From Syngnathus acus (taxonomy: Eukaryota; Chordata; Actinopteri; Syngnathiformes; Syngnathidae), in contig NC_051104.1 in the NCBI RefSeq assembly GCF_901709675.1, positions 1,923,001-1,987,000 of the forward strand: DNA of 64,000 nucleotides. Direction: 5' to 3'. The translations under genes and the position numbers were made by a program. Positions 31,533-44,071 of the stretch are shown here, piece after piece. Below the pieces are notes generated by a model, which ran no database searches, was not told where the DNA came from, and saw nothing but the letters and a program-made list of their open reading frames with translations. Each line of letters opens with the position of its first letter. Positions within the stretch are counted from its first letter, which is position 1.

Positions 31533-32646
31533 GACGCACTAACAGTCAAATATATTGCATGTTTGTATTAAGAAACACTAGTTCAATGTCTTCTGGTCCA
31601 ATTTTTTTCTGTTAAAATCGCAACACACAAACTTGTCTTAGTTGACGACTATTTCAAATCAAGTACAAACAATGAATGTCTAAGTAACAGTGAATCAATT
31701 AAATAAAAGCATGATGAAACACACTAATATAGTCAAATCAATTTTAGCTAAACATTGTTTGTTTGTAAAGAAGAACAAACATCTGATATTATGGGTTTAC
31801 TATCAAAAGATTTCACTTATTTGACTATTTACAATCCTAACACTAACAAATACAACATTGTTTTCTCACCTCCCAGGGCTTAAATTATCAATAATTTCCT
31901 ACAAAATGTTGATTTTAATTACTCAGAGGTTTAAAAGTTGTCAAACACGAGAAGCTCCTTAAGTTTTAAGCTACAAGCTAAGCTAAGTTAGGCCAGAGCG
32001 TTAGCATCCACTCGTCCACATCCTCTCGCAGAAGGTCTCGCGAGACTTTTCGCTCTTCGGATGCTGCGCTCGCTCGTTTGGCCACCGCAGCCGAAGGGGA
32101 GGCACGGTGGGGGGGGGGAGTAGACGAAAGTCGACTCGTCAAGCGACAGTTTCAAAGTTGGTTGGCTGCGCGTGCGCGCAAAGGAGGAAGAAGCCTCCCG
32201 CGAGCGTGCGCGTGCACAGAGATGCTTGATGGCCACGTCCCCTTGGAGACACACACACGCGCGCAACACACACACTCACACACACAAACACGTGATGGGC
32301 TTTAGTGCGCGGCTTTAGAAACACACGGAGGAGGAAGAAGAGGAGAGGCCGACGTACTCGAACACACAACAATCTTCATCGAGTTTTTTGACTCGAGTGA
32401 CTTGCGAGAGAGAAAGCGAGAGAGAGAGAGGAAGAGGAGGGGGAGGAAGAGGAGGGGGAGGGAGGAAGAGCACCAGGAGGAGGAGGAGAAGCCGGAGTAA
32501 AGTTTGTCCAAGTTTGCACATCCCTTCGGAAACGCCATTTTGATTCGTCTCCTCTTCGGATCAACTTTGCAGCCTCTCTGCCGTCATTGCCTTCATCTTC
32601 TTCCTCCTCATCGTCATCCTCCTCATCGTCATCCTCGGCCGCCACG

Positions 32647-32686
32647 ATGTCTCGGCGAAAGCAGCCCAACCCCAACAAAGTCCAAC
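32647..32686 (+). CDS. rreb1: Probable first coding exon of rreb1 with NuRD-type MSRRKQ motif
   Basis: Encodes MSRRKQPNPNKVQ plus one base, then a strong donor GTAAGT. It follows a CpG- and purine-rich promoter and 5' UTR. The MSRRKQ-x-x-P start is the NuRD (RBBP4)-binding motif known from FOG, SALL, BCL11 and ZNF423/521 repressors. No gene other than rreb1 lies downstream on this strand within 21 kb. The next certain rreb1 acceptor (44081) joins in frame: C + AC makes His, giving [12 protein letters not shown], so the body's Met becomes internal. Two isoforms, with and without this exon, are therefore possible. The motif is seen directly; membership of rreb1 is inferred from order, strand and phase. 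Confidence 0.65.
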
Positions 32687-34319
32687 GTAAGTGTTGCTCT
32701 TGTTGCTTTTTCGAGGCGCTTGGTGTTCGACGAGTGTTATTTGTGACTTGTCGGCTGCTTGTTGTCTTGTTGCCGTGTGCCAAGTCAACTTTAAGATGGC
32801 GAGCGAGCATTTCGACTCCCTCCCCGCGTTGCTTCCTAGTTTGATGCGCATCCAAGCGGTGGAATTCAGCGCGGCTGGCTCCCTTCCTCCTTCTTTCGCC
32901 TCACTTTGAAGCTCGTTCGAGCCTTTTCGCACTCTCGAGACAAACTTTGGGAAGGGTTGGGGGTGCAGGGGGTCGTCGTCGAGAGCTTTTAGCCGCGGGG
33001 AGGGCGGTACGGGTGGGGTCAAAGTGCTGCCGGAGGCGAGCATCCATATCTCGGGTGCACTTTGGTCGGAGCCTCGCTGTTTGCCAGTCACTTAGTTAGT
33101 GGCCATGTGTAAAGCTAGCAAACGCCACCGTAAGGCCAGCGGCAAGCAGAGCGCCGGCGTCCTGCAGTCGCTTTCAAAGTAAAGCCACCTGTTGAGTTCG
33201 GGCCTGGAGAAACGCTCGAATCGTGGACTTTCTGAGGGGACCTTGAGTCACATTTGACACGTTTTGCTTTCGCATAGCAAGGATGTCACTCGTCGTTGCT
33301 GCTCGGGTTACGTCGTTTGTCTTGCATGTGTGATCTGACGATGTTCGCGTACTTTAGCCGTTCATCATCCCGTAACAACACTAATATGATTACAGGTGCA
33401 CGTTAGTTACGAAACTTAAAAACAATGACATTTAATAGCTTTTCTCGTACAACCATGTATACTGAACTCCTCTCTCATCTTGCACTGCTGTTGTACTTTG
33501 GAGGGACACGGGCTCCGCTTCCGCTCACGTCGTGGCTAACAGCTGCTAGCTGTACAGTGGTGCTGTGACCTTGCCCAGACAAATTTATCAAGAAAGTGAG
33601 CCTCGTTATCGTGTAAAATTCGCCGAGGCGACGGCCAGCCGTCGAATGTCGCCATTGGGGGCGGAAAGCGTCGCTTTTGTGGTGCTTTGCTCACTTTTTC
33701 AACGCCTTTTCGACACTTTTTAGCGTCTCCGTTGACGTGACGCCTGTTGCATCCTCCCCCTCCCCCCGTGTTCGCGCTACCATCTCGCACACGCGCACGC
33801 GCACAGCCTCCTCGTTGACTTTGCACGTTGATTCGCGCGTGCTCGTCACTCTTTCAGGCATCTTGACTTCGACTAGCTCGTTGGCCGCTTAGCCTAGCTT
33901 AGCTTTGCGCGGAGGAGGATGCTGGCCGTGTGTGAGGCGTCATGACGTCACCGGCGTGTCTTATCTGAGTGAGTCAATGATTGACAGCTGCAAGAAGTTG
34001 AGAAGGACTTTTGCAACCGCCCTCGGTAACTTTGCAGTTAACTTGTTAGAACACGACATCAAAATGATGCCTGTGACGTCACGGCGAGGATTTTTTGTGC
34101 TTTTTTTAAGTTATGAATTTAACATGTCTATATGTGCTGCAGGAGTGAAGGTTGTTTGGACCTCTGTTAGTGTTAGGATCGTGATGTTAGGTTGTTGCTC
34201 TCATGATGAAGTTGATGATGACAATGAAGATGGCGATTATGTGTCCAGATGGACAGCAAAAGGGATGTTTGACATAACGCATGACTCAAGAAAATAAGAT
34301 GAATAATAGTGATCAGTTT

Positions 34320-34860
34320 AAACAGTTTAGAAACATTGAGATGCAACTAGATTTTTAAAACTACAGACGTCATCAATTGATGTTTGTTGAGATGCTTCCA
34401 GAATTCTCCCACTAATGCTAACATGTTAGCTGCCCACTGAAAGTTGTCCAGAGCTGCTAAAACATGTTGAGATATTTAAAATAGAAGTCTTCCACTTTTT
34501 CCAACACACATTCAAACCTCCCAGAAGTCTTGTATTGATGTGAACACACGTGTTTCTAGTCACCCACTGATGTTGAGATGCTTCTGGAATTCTTGCACTG
34601 ATGCACACATGTTGGCATCCACAAAATCTCCCAGAAGTATTTTACTGATGCTAACACTCAAATGGTTTAGAAGTTTTTTTGCTGATGTTAAAAAACGCAA
34701 CTAGACTTCTAGAAGTCACCCTCTGACATGTTGAAACGATTCCAGAATTGTTCCACAGAAGCTAGTATGTTAGCATTCCAGTGACGCTCTGATACGAAAA
34801 CATTTTGAGCTGTTTCTATGGAATTCCTCCACTGTTGCTAACAAAGTCAGCAGAGTCGCG
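34320..34860 (+). repeat. Decayed tandem repeat, unit about 60-80 bp
   Basis: Recurrent words in the same order: CCACTGATGCTAACATGTTA-like, then TTCTAGAAGTC or CCAGAATTCT, then GTTGAGATGCTTC. Five to seven diverged copies are visible. The same words recur at 36050-36160. Confidence 0.6.
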
Positions 34861-36589
34861 TTGGGCCGCAGACAGATGATTGTCTCCACCTCTCGCCCTC
34901 TAACTTGCCCGTCCACTGGTGCCGCACACTTTGTCTCTTTGCATGCGCACGTGTGGGAGGGAGGAGCGCCAATTAAAACATCAAAGCGCTGGGAATTCCT
35001 GGGCGCCGTGGCGACCAGAGGATGCTTCCTTCTGACTGGCCTAGAGGCGGGCCTCGCCGTCATGTTGTCCAACATACGTAAAGCACAAAGAGCGTCTTGT
35101 GCGCCGCTGCCGCCTCCTGCATTGTGAGCGCGCGCGAGTCAAATATTCGCTGGGCTCAAGGAGACGCCGTTTGAATCAATATTTGCGCTCACATTCACAC
35201 CAAATTGTTTTCAGTCGATGTCAATGACTTAATTGTTACTGCCCTAATTGGAACCCTTCAACTTTGAGGCGGGGCTACATGCCACAGCCCACTCTTTCAG
35301 TGGGGACTTAAAGCGCATCCACTCCATTATACGTCACATTGCTCTATGTGTGTGTGTGTGCGCGCCTGCCTGTGTGTGTGTGTTAATAGTTTCAGTCCAC
35401 TGTGTATGTCAGTGGGGACTAAAGTGAAGAAGCTAATTAAAAGCTTTCATGGTCCCTCTGAGACACTCACTGTTTACACATTAACCTCATGTTAACACAC
35501 ACGCCGGGAATCACGTGAACGCCGCTACGAGCTTGATGTCTAACTTAACTGGTCTTCTTTGAAAGGCGCTGACAAACGGCCAAAAGTATAGATGCTAGCT
35601 GCCGCTGGTGTTTCGTTGTGTGTGTGACGCTATTTATAGAGGTGCCTTTTTTTAGATAAGATTAGGTTTCATCCCAGCCCCACAGCCCCCTAGCGGGTGA
35701 GGGAAGATGGCGAGGGGGGAGGAGGCGGGGGAGGAGGAGTGCAAGGTGCAGGCTAGGCCAAACATGAAGAAAGCGCAAATAACTTCCTGCATCCATGCGC
35801 TTGTGTTTCATGAGTGTTGCAGGCAACCAAGTGTGGAGGAGGTTGAGTGGGAGGGGGGGTGCAGGGGGGACTATATAGGTGGGGCCCCCGGGTTGTGACA
35901 CGTCGGAGCAAATGGCTCATCAGCGTCTTTTTTTTTTTATATGCCTGGAACACATTGCTCCCCCCTTAAGTCTTTTCTTTTTCTGTGATCCGTTGTGTCA
36001 GCTAGATGTCGTCACGGCAACAGGTGATGCACTCACCATTTGCAACCCTCAAAGTCTACCACTGATGCAATCAGGTTTAAAAACTTTCTAGAAGTCACCT
36101 GCCACATTGCAAACCTTCTAGAGGCCACCAAGCAATTCTAAAATAAATTCTTTTAGCGATGCTAACAACACTCAAGCCATCACACAAGTATCAAAGTCAA
36201 ATCCACAAGCAACATCAGGAGGAATGAAAGGAAAAGGGAAATGCAGTCTAAACAGGAAGCGAAGATTTCATCGCGTGGCCTTTCTGCGCCACTATGAAAA
36301 GTCGCTAAAGAAGCAACGCATCCCAAGATACATTGCACCCACAATACCACACAGCATCAAAAGCCGCCTTGGTTTTCATTTTCAAAACAACCTCTGTATT
36401 AATTTGTTCTTCAGGAGGTGCAGCAGCTTGCAGCTTTTTAAATTGTAACAAAATGTGCAGGAAGCTCCCAGACCAATAGTATGTCTCTGAAAGTTCAAAA
36501 CAAAACTCATTTTAGGAACTCTCAAGGTACACTCTATAAAGATGTGTTTGTGAAGCCAGTCGCGGGTAAAGTTGACAGTGGTCAATATG

Positions 36590-36960
36590 GCCGCCGTTGC
36601 TCAAGCAAACAGATCAAGTTGAGCTGGCCCCTCCTCCTCCCCCCTCGTCCACTCTGACATTCTTTCACAGCTCGGACTTTGTCCCGGCGGTAAATACGTC
36701 TTGATTTGCTGTGGCGGGAGGTGAGCGCTCCTCGGCGTGTATCAGCGCCGCTTATCGGCACTGCCGTGGAGCCACGCCCCAGCGCGGCGACCGAGCTTGT
36801 GGCGCGTCAGGCATCCGGCGCAACAGGTCCGACCTCCATGCGACTCGCCCGCTCCGGCCCAGGGAGTCAAACCGCTGGGCTCGGAGGCGCGGCAGAGAGT
36901 CGTAGCGCTCGTCAAGTAGCATCCAGTCTCCCTGCTCCTCCCCCTCGCCGGCCGCTGCTG
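36590..36960. promoter_or_regulatory. GC-rich island inside rreb1 intron 1
   Basis: High CpG density in an AT-rich surrounding, with a YY1-like ATATGGCCGCC at its left edge and GATA-like CTTATCGG. It could be an alternative promoter or an enhancer. No open frame here is convincing. Confidence 0.4.
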
Positions 36961-37415
36961 ACTTCACACCTTTAGCAGCTGGCTGCTGACGGCACGAGTG
37001 AAACATACACTTGATTCTAAATGAAATTGTCCCAACGGCAAGATGGGCACCAGAGTGAGGTTGAAAGGTCATCTGAGCAGAAACCTTTGCGTCGCTATCT
37101 GCTAAACTTACGCTGAGCCTTGGCAAGGTTAATGATGTGAGCGAACGCAAGGAAGGGAGGGACCTTCTGGATACTTTTTTGCCATCGATTGATTGGATGT
37201 ATTGAGCGGGGTTGCCACCGGTGTGTCACCTGTTGATTGTCTTGTTGTACTCAAATAGCCTAATCGGCTTTTTGCTCGCTAATCTCCCACACACGTCTGC
37301 TGGCGACATCAGTGATGAACACGCAGGCAGAAAAGAAGAGGAATGCATGCACATGCAGCCCCTCCCTCCACTCAAAAGGTACCATTGTTTGTTCTACAAA
37401 CACGGGACACACCTT

Positions 37416-37429
37416 GTTACCATGGCAAC
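37416..37429 (+). promoter_or_regulatory. Perfect RFX X-box palindrome in rreb1 intron 1
   Basis: GTTACCATGGCAAC matches the 14-bp RFX consensus GTTRCCATGGYAAC exactly. A weaker relative, GTTGCAGGCAAC, is at 35816-35827. Binding is inferred only. Confidence 0.5.
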
Positions 37430-37697
37430 CACAGACAGGCCCAGCATGCCCCCACACTCCACGCGCGCACATACGCCGATGCTTACGTTTTCGATGTCGC
37501 CACGACGCTATAAGTTGCGACTGGGACCGATGACAACGTTGCCTCTTTGTCATGGGATGACATATTACACTTTTCGTAATCAATATTATAGCAAGCGTGC
37601 GTGGGTGAGACGTACTCAATGCCGTTCTTTGTAATGTACATTTTTTAGTTCGGCAACGAGCCCTATGTATATGTATGTGAGTGAGACAAAGGGGGTC

Positions 37698-37699
<2 letters not shown>

Positions 37700-37731
<32 letters not shown>

Positions 37732-37998
37732 CGCGTGTGAAAGTGGGTGTGGTCTCAGGTGTTATGCTGTAGGTGCGGCAAACAAACGCCATTCAACTTT
37801 TTGTCCAAATTACAATTGACCTCCCAAGGGGATCTCTCTCTCTCCTCTCTCTCTCTTTCTCTCTCTCTCACACACGCACACACACACACACACAGAGGCA
37901 AAAGAGTGTGTGTTGCCTGGAGGCGCACAGAGCTTTTTTTTTTTACCTAACTGAATCCTGGTTTGCGACCACGCCCCAGCGCACACACACACGCATAC

Positions 37999-38036
<38 letters not shown>
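37700..38036 (+). repeat. Cluster of TG, CT and CA microsatellites
   Basis: (TG)n at 37700-37729, (CT)n then (CA)n at 37830-37893, and (CA)n at 37980-38036, with unique DNA between them. Confidence 0.85.
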
Positions 38037-38038
<2 letters not shown>

Positions 38039-40618
38039 AGGCCAGTTGTAACGCGCTCACTTTAAGACGGTTGCATCCTCCTTGAGAACTTTTTTTTTCT
38101 CTTTGCAAGCATCTTGACTGAAGCTGGCAGCAGCAGGGGTTTGTGGGTAATGTAGTTGGCATGTTGGGGTGGGGAGGGGGGAAAACGAGAAGAAGAAACA
38201 AAGAGTGTCCCCGACACTTCCCGCTTCCTTTTCAGACAGGAAGTGAAGGATGCCAGCGTGTTGTTTCAGCAACTCTGCGGCGCTGATAAGCGATGTCGTC
38301 ACTTCATCTTGGTCTCGGTGTGGGGGCGGGGCTAGATTGATGTGTGTTGTATTGTCACAAAGATTTCAAAACATAATTGACGTATTTTTTTCAGATGACT
38401 CACTTGACAGCAATGTGAGGTGATGAACAAGGAGAGAAAAAAATATCCACATTTCGGAAGACATCACGTAAAGGCTGATGATGCTAATCTTCAATTCAGC
38501 CGTTCGTTATGACTTCCAAATTGTCAATTTAAAAAATTGCAGGAACAGAACTGAATGTTGATTGGCTTACTGGCTTGGTTGGCAACATCCGTCAGAAAAT
38601 GTAGTATCAAAATCGACAGCGCCGCCTCGTACTTGCGTGGCCACTCGCTCAAAGACAAGATGGCGGGCAAACAGGAAGAGGAAGTGAGGATGGACAAGAA
38701 GGGAGGGCAACTCAAGTGACTATCGCATCCTCCATCTTGTTGTTAGCGCATCTTTGCGTTTTTCTGTTTTTGGTTTTTGTTTTGGTCACATGCACACCGT
38801 CATATGCGGAACTCGTACTCATGGTGCCAGCAATCAGTGACTCCCACTCGCATCTTTGTTTGCTTTGAAGGTCCAACAGGAAGTGCCATGACCGCCCGGC
38901 CTGTAATGATTGACATGTTTAGTAACAGCGCCCCCTGCAGACTCTCATGTCCATGTGGATGACACACATTCGTGCTGATGTCGTGTGTGCTCACAGTCAT
39001 GCGCACACACGCTGATTGTGCTTGCGTATCCGCAGGCGGCGTCTTTGTGGCAGCTGTCGAACTTGAATGTGTGCCTTGTCGTGCAGCTGTGCGGCCCCCG
39101 CATCAAGTCGAGCCGTGAATTTGGTGAAGATGCCGTTTTGCTTTGTTGACAAACATGGGCGTGATGGCACAGACACATTAGCATCTTTTAGCGTGTGATT
39201 CCAGTTATGAAATAGAAAGCTTTTCACAATTGTCTTGCTTTGATGAAAAAGGTCAAGCACTGGAGTAGATTTATGTCGGAGGGGACCTGTTAGCATCCGT
39301 CGGCATGCGTCGAGGCTGTCTACGGCACCTGTCGGCGTGCGTGAGAGCGAGACAGCTGCTCAACGTGTAGCCCCCCCCCACACACACACGCAAACGGTCG
39401 CGCCATGTGCGTAATGACAGAAGGCCGCACGATGGGTGCCAGCGCACACGTGTTGTCGTCATACAGCAAGCGACACGTCGGCCACCTCTTGATGATGCTA
39501 ACGATGACATCAGCGCTGGTCTTTAATGACCAACGTTATCAGGTGCCCTTTATCCATCCATCACTTGATAAGTTGACTTTGTGTTTGTGGTGCCGCTGTC
39601 AGAGAAGGATGTATTGTGGGTAAGTGTCAAGTGGGGACGCGCTCAACACTCAATGTGGTCGGATCACTACAGAGGTGTTTTTACGAGTTGAATTTTGTTG
39701 TAACACATTGTTTTAGTGTGCACGGCGAGTTTGAAATGCGATCATATTTTACTGACACGTCGAGGCTGAAATCTGATTGGCCAAAAAAGTTTTTAAAAAA
39801 AGAAACGTCGGCATCCACGTACTGGGAGCCGTGGTTCCAAGAGAAACAAATAGTTTTGAAGTTTCCCCAGGAGACAATGCTTTGGTGTGCGTGAGCCAAT
39901 CACAGGCAGACTTGCTGTAGGCGGGGCGTCGCATCAGCCAATCGTCCGCAGCGCAACTCCAACGCCGTTTGACTGGTCTGACCGGATTCTTCTCGTGAAT
40001 CGCGCCGCTCCGTTCCTCCCGCTCGCTATTCGGCCCACACTTGCTGCACATGATGATGTTGATGATGTGGAAATGTCCCTTCTTTCCTGTTTTGGTCATT
40101 TTTTTCTTTCTTTTCGTTCTCTTTCATCTTACCTTCTTATTTGTGCTTCTTTCCTCACATCTTTCCTTCCTTGCTTCAGCTTCCTCTGCATTTTCCTCCC
40201 ATCTTTCCATCATCCCTTTTTTCATCTTCCTTCTTCTCTTCACCTCATCTTGCCTTCCTTCCTTCCTCTCTCCTCCTCGCGCGTGTGTCTGGCATGTCCG
40301 TGCTGGCCTGGTGTATCCCAACAACATTCCTAATCTCCTCCTGGTACTACAACTTTGCAGCATCGTGCAACCTGCGGCCATCTGAACACTCAGCAGAGGG
40401 GGGGGAGGGGCTTTTCTCTCCTCTTGTCATGAGCAGACTTCTCCTTCTAACAACACTTTGCATACACAACATCCTTGCTTTTGGTGTTAGCATCACATGC
40501 TGTCCTGAAGACATTCTACCAGTTAGGGAACAAGAGCAATACATTGTTCTTTTGCGCTCGTCGTGCCGCTGCTAAGAATCAAGTCCAAACTTGTCGTCAG
40601 CAGCAGCTTCTCTTGCTC

Positions 40619-40676
40619 GAGGCTAGCCGCTTAGCTTAGCGTGAGGCTCACTTTCCTCACACTAGCGGCTAGCCTC
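40619..40676. repeat. Compact stem-loop in rreb1 intron 1
   Basis: Left arm 40619-40646 (GAGGCTAGCCGCT then GCGTGAGG) pairs with right arm 40655-40676 (CCTCAC then AGCGGCTAGCCTC), with a 6-nt bulge and an 8-nt loop. The 13-bp outer stem is perfect. Confidence 0.75.
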
Positions 40677-41325
40677 AACACGAGTGTCACTATTTTTTCA
40701 AGCTAGTGACTAGCCACTTAGGTCAGCGTAAAGATGCCCCTCATGTTTTTTTGTCCATCTTGACGTGCTGTAATTAGCCCGACGCTAAGCTCTTAATCTC
40801 GCTCTCCTCCCCAAATCCATCCTCTCCACTTGCCCTCCATCCCTCCATCCAGATTATCGTCTTTGCGTTCTCCGGTTGGCCGTCTAACCCAGCAGCGTTG
40901 TTGTCTCGTTCATGGCTTTGTGGTCACGTGTTCAACAAAATCATCAATAAAGGACTTTTTATCTGTTGTGGTGGTGCTTTCTGGTCATGCCACGCCCCCT
41001 GGGTGTGTCTTCACACCTGTATATGTTTGTGTTGTACTGACACATTTGTCTGTTCTTCCCGCAGTGTGAGCAGCGGTCGCGGAGCCGCATCCCAAAGAAG
41101 CAAGTGAGCCTTTCTCTGAAGGTAAATATTTGTTCAAATTATTCCTGCCCTCCATCGCCTTCTGCCACTGCCAGCGTGCTTGTGCCCCGCCCCGCCGTGC
41201 CCTGCCCTTCTTGTCTCTCCTTAGTTAAATGTGAGTGGCTGGCTCCGCCCTCTTCCCCCCCGTCACACTGCTTGATTTTTACAGGCTTGTTTGGCTCCAC
41301 CTACTTCCATTCATCGGCTCACAAG

Positions 41326-41326
<1 letters not shown>

Positions 41327-41379
<53 letters not shown>
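41327..41379 (+). repeat. (CA)n microsatellite
   Basis: About 26 uninterrupted CA units in rreb1 intron 1. Confidence 0.9.
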
Positions 41380-41381
<2 letters not shown>

Positions 41382-43368
41382 AGGCTGGAGTAGTACATCA
41401 AACGATGCTTATATTAATTATCAATTCATTTGGTGAATTAAATGTTGGCTCTAACATCCAACAATGGCTTTTTTGTCGATTCATTTGAGATTGGATAAGT
41501 TGTTGATTCATCAATTAATTGATTTCAGACTTTTCCTTGCATCACCACCACTTTCCGATCCGCTATCACACGTGTGCGTGCGCGTGCAAAGACAGGATGA
41601 GTGTGAGCGTGCAGAGTGAAGGAATCTGCGAGCTGATTGGCTGACAGCTGGCAGACATTTTCCACACCGGTTGGTTCATCAAGTGGGCCTTTGCACCCCC
41701 ACGCCCCGCCCCGTGCTGCCTCGCGGAGTTGACACAGGTCTGATGATATCTCAAGACTTTATCACTCCGGCTCCAAACTCCACATGCACAAAGAGACGCG
41801 GCAATGTGTAAGCTAGAAAACAATATGGAGGCGGGGGGGAGGGGGGGAGGCAGAGAGGGAGATGATTCAACGGGGAGGAGGAAAGGAGGAGTTGAGGAAG
41901 TTGCCGGTGAGATGGAGCAGAAAGCCCCAACGTGTGCAGTTTGCATTCTTACAAGTAGAGTGCGAGTGTGGAGGATGGTGGCCGGCAGCTGAGTGTGAGG
42001 TGGAAGAAGCAAAACGATCTCCTGTGACTCCTCTTAGTGTCAACTTCCTGTTGCCAGGAGACACTAGCGCTTTCATACACGTCCTCCTCGTCTCGCTACT
42101 TCTCCTTTTTTCTCCAAACGTGACCCATCCAGGGCAGACCGCCTCGCCATTTGTGCTGCACTCTCATAGGATAAAGTTTTGCGTTCAAAGTAGCGTACTC
42201 AGGGCCCTGTTAGCATCAAATGCTAATGTGGCTAACAAAACAAGGATGGGTCCAAGGTGCTCCGGAAAAGTTAACGTTTGAGCGGAGTGAGGCCCCTGTG
42301 GCCGTTTCCAGGGAATGTGGACAGGAATGTGTTAGTGTGTGTGTGTGTTGTGTGGGTGCCATGTTGTGTGAGATGGAGAGCGAGAAGAAGGAGGAGGAGG
42401 ACAGTTAGGCAGTCATAAATAGTCAACATATGGTCACCGGATCCTCCCCTCCCCCACGTCTGATGCTAAACTCAGACTGTTAGCTGACACCCAACATCAC
42501 GGCAGCCCATCGACTCTGTCCCCACACAGACACTGACTACGTCACGTTACATAAAAAAAAAGTTTCAAACAATCACTTAGTTTAGCCGTAGTTTGCTAGT
42601 GATAATGGCAAAACGGCATACGAATAGCCTGCCGGTATACGTCCCAAGCGGCAAAATGTAGCCGTTTGGATCCATCTCTGGCGGCGGCCATTTTGCCACT
42701 TGCTGTCGGCTGTACAGACATCACCTGTTTTTCGGAGTTGGGTCATGTGACGTTCGCAAGCTGAGCCGGGATTGGTCGCTACCCGAGCAACTGTGATGTC
42801 ATGTTCCGCCCCCAGATATGGCTCAAAACGGCTGCATTTTGCTGCTTCGCCCAGAAGTTTTGAACTCACCCAAATTGCTTTTTTGTCGCTTTTCAAGTTC
42901 ATGCTTTGCCCACATGTTGTAGTGTTGAGCTTAGCTGTCAGCGGTGTTACGTGTTGGCGCAGGTGCAGCACGCCAGCACCTGACGGATTGCGGCAGATGC
43001 GCAAAACCATCGCGAGGGCCTTCAACAAAACAGCCAGTAGGGCATCCTCTTAGCGCCTCTTCTTCCGCCTAACAACCATGTCTGATCTCCTTCATGCTCT
43101 CTCCATCTTCCTCTTCATCCCCCGCCTGCTCCTCCTGCAACCATCTGTTGCTGTTCGTTTTCAGCCGGCTGTAAAAACTGCTGCCGGAGCACTTCAGCAG
43201 CCAATAGTGACACTTTGGTGTGCGGGCGGGTGTGCGTCTGTCTGAAGACGAATGATGCTAATGTAAAAAACAATTCTGGGACATGTGCGTGTGCGCATGT
43301 GTGTGTGTGTGTGCACACCTGCTACTGCCTTGTCATGACACAAGCAGGTCAGTGGAAATGCAACACGG

Positions 43369-43399
<31 letters not shown>

Positions 43400-43991
43400 G
43401 TGGCAGTTGTCAGCAACAATCCGAATTTCTCTTTCACGCACCTAAAACAAGGAATGAGAACTGGGATTAAAAGGGGAAATAATTGAATGTGTGCATGTGT
43501 AAGCCTCTTTAATTGAATAGAAATGTGTAGAAATTAATGTTCTAGTTTTCTGTTTTGTGGAGAAAAAAAAAACGTTCAACTTTCCAATATGGAATGTGTG
43601 TATACACACACACAGACACACACAAGCTTTGCTGGAAGAGGAAGTGGCCAACTCTGGAGAGCGTCTTCCTGTGGGGGAAGCTAAACAGGAAATGGTCATC
43701 ATTTCTTCTCCTCTGCCTCCTCTTGTTGCCAAACTTACTGTGTGTGTGCATGTGCATGTTTTGAGTGGACAGGTGTGCTGAGGGTCCGCTTGTAAAATGT
43801 CCCCTGTGCTCGAGTAGGCTCAGGGCCAAGCAAGCTCCTTGCTGATCACTAAAACATGTGACCTCTAACTTGTTCCTTATGACCTTTTAATTTTGAAAGT
43901 CATGAGCACGTGTGGCTGACCAAAAGCAGGCGCCATCTCGTGGTGGCTTTCCCTGACCTTACATGATGGTCATGTGACAGGTTTATTTACC

Positions 43992-43992
<1 letters not shown>

Positions 43993-44066
<74 letters not shown>
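43993..44066 (+). repeat. Pure (TG)37 tract abutting an rreb1 acceptor
   Basis: Seventy-four nucleotides of perfect TG repeat, then 13 nt of imperfect TG/CG, then CAG and the exon. The usual pyrimidine tract is absent, so the acceptor at 44081 depends on this repeat. UG repeats are bound by TDP-43 and CELF proteins. Confidence 0.9.

Positions 44067-44071
<5 letters not shown>

Larger units (their letters stand above)
28614..32646. other. Intergenic between f13a1 and rreb1
   Basis: No gene recognised. It holds the f13a1 3' UTR, a CTCF-like site (29397-29411, minus strand, two mismatches), a decayed hAT-type element (29994-30150), a SINE on the minus strand (31161-31532), AT-rich DNA, and from about 32000 a GC- and purine-rich CpG promoter with the rreb1 5' UTR. 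Confidence 0.6.

Noticed and set aside
32376-33091. Minus-strand frames of 159 and 176 codons over the rreb1 promoter
   Set aside because: Low-complexity Glu/Ser/Pro products of purine-rich promoter DNA; no splice partners.
41065-41121. Segment with good acceptor and donors (reads CEQRSRSRIPKKQ) as an extra rreb1 exon
   Set aside because: Joined to the phase-1 donor at 32686 it gives an immediate stop (CTG TGA). Only poorer internal acceptors keep the frame, so it is at most a non-coding or alternative exon.
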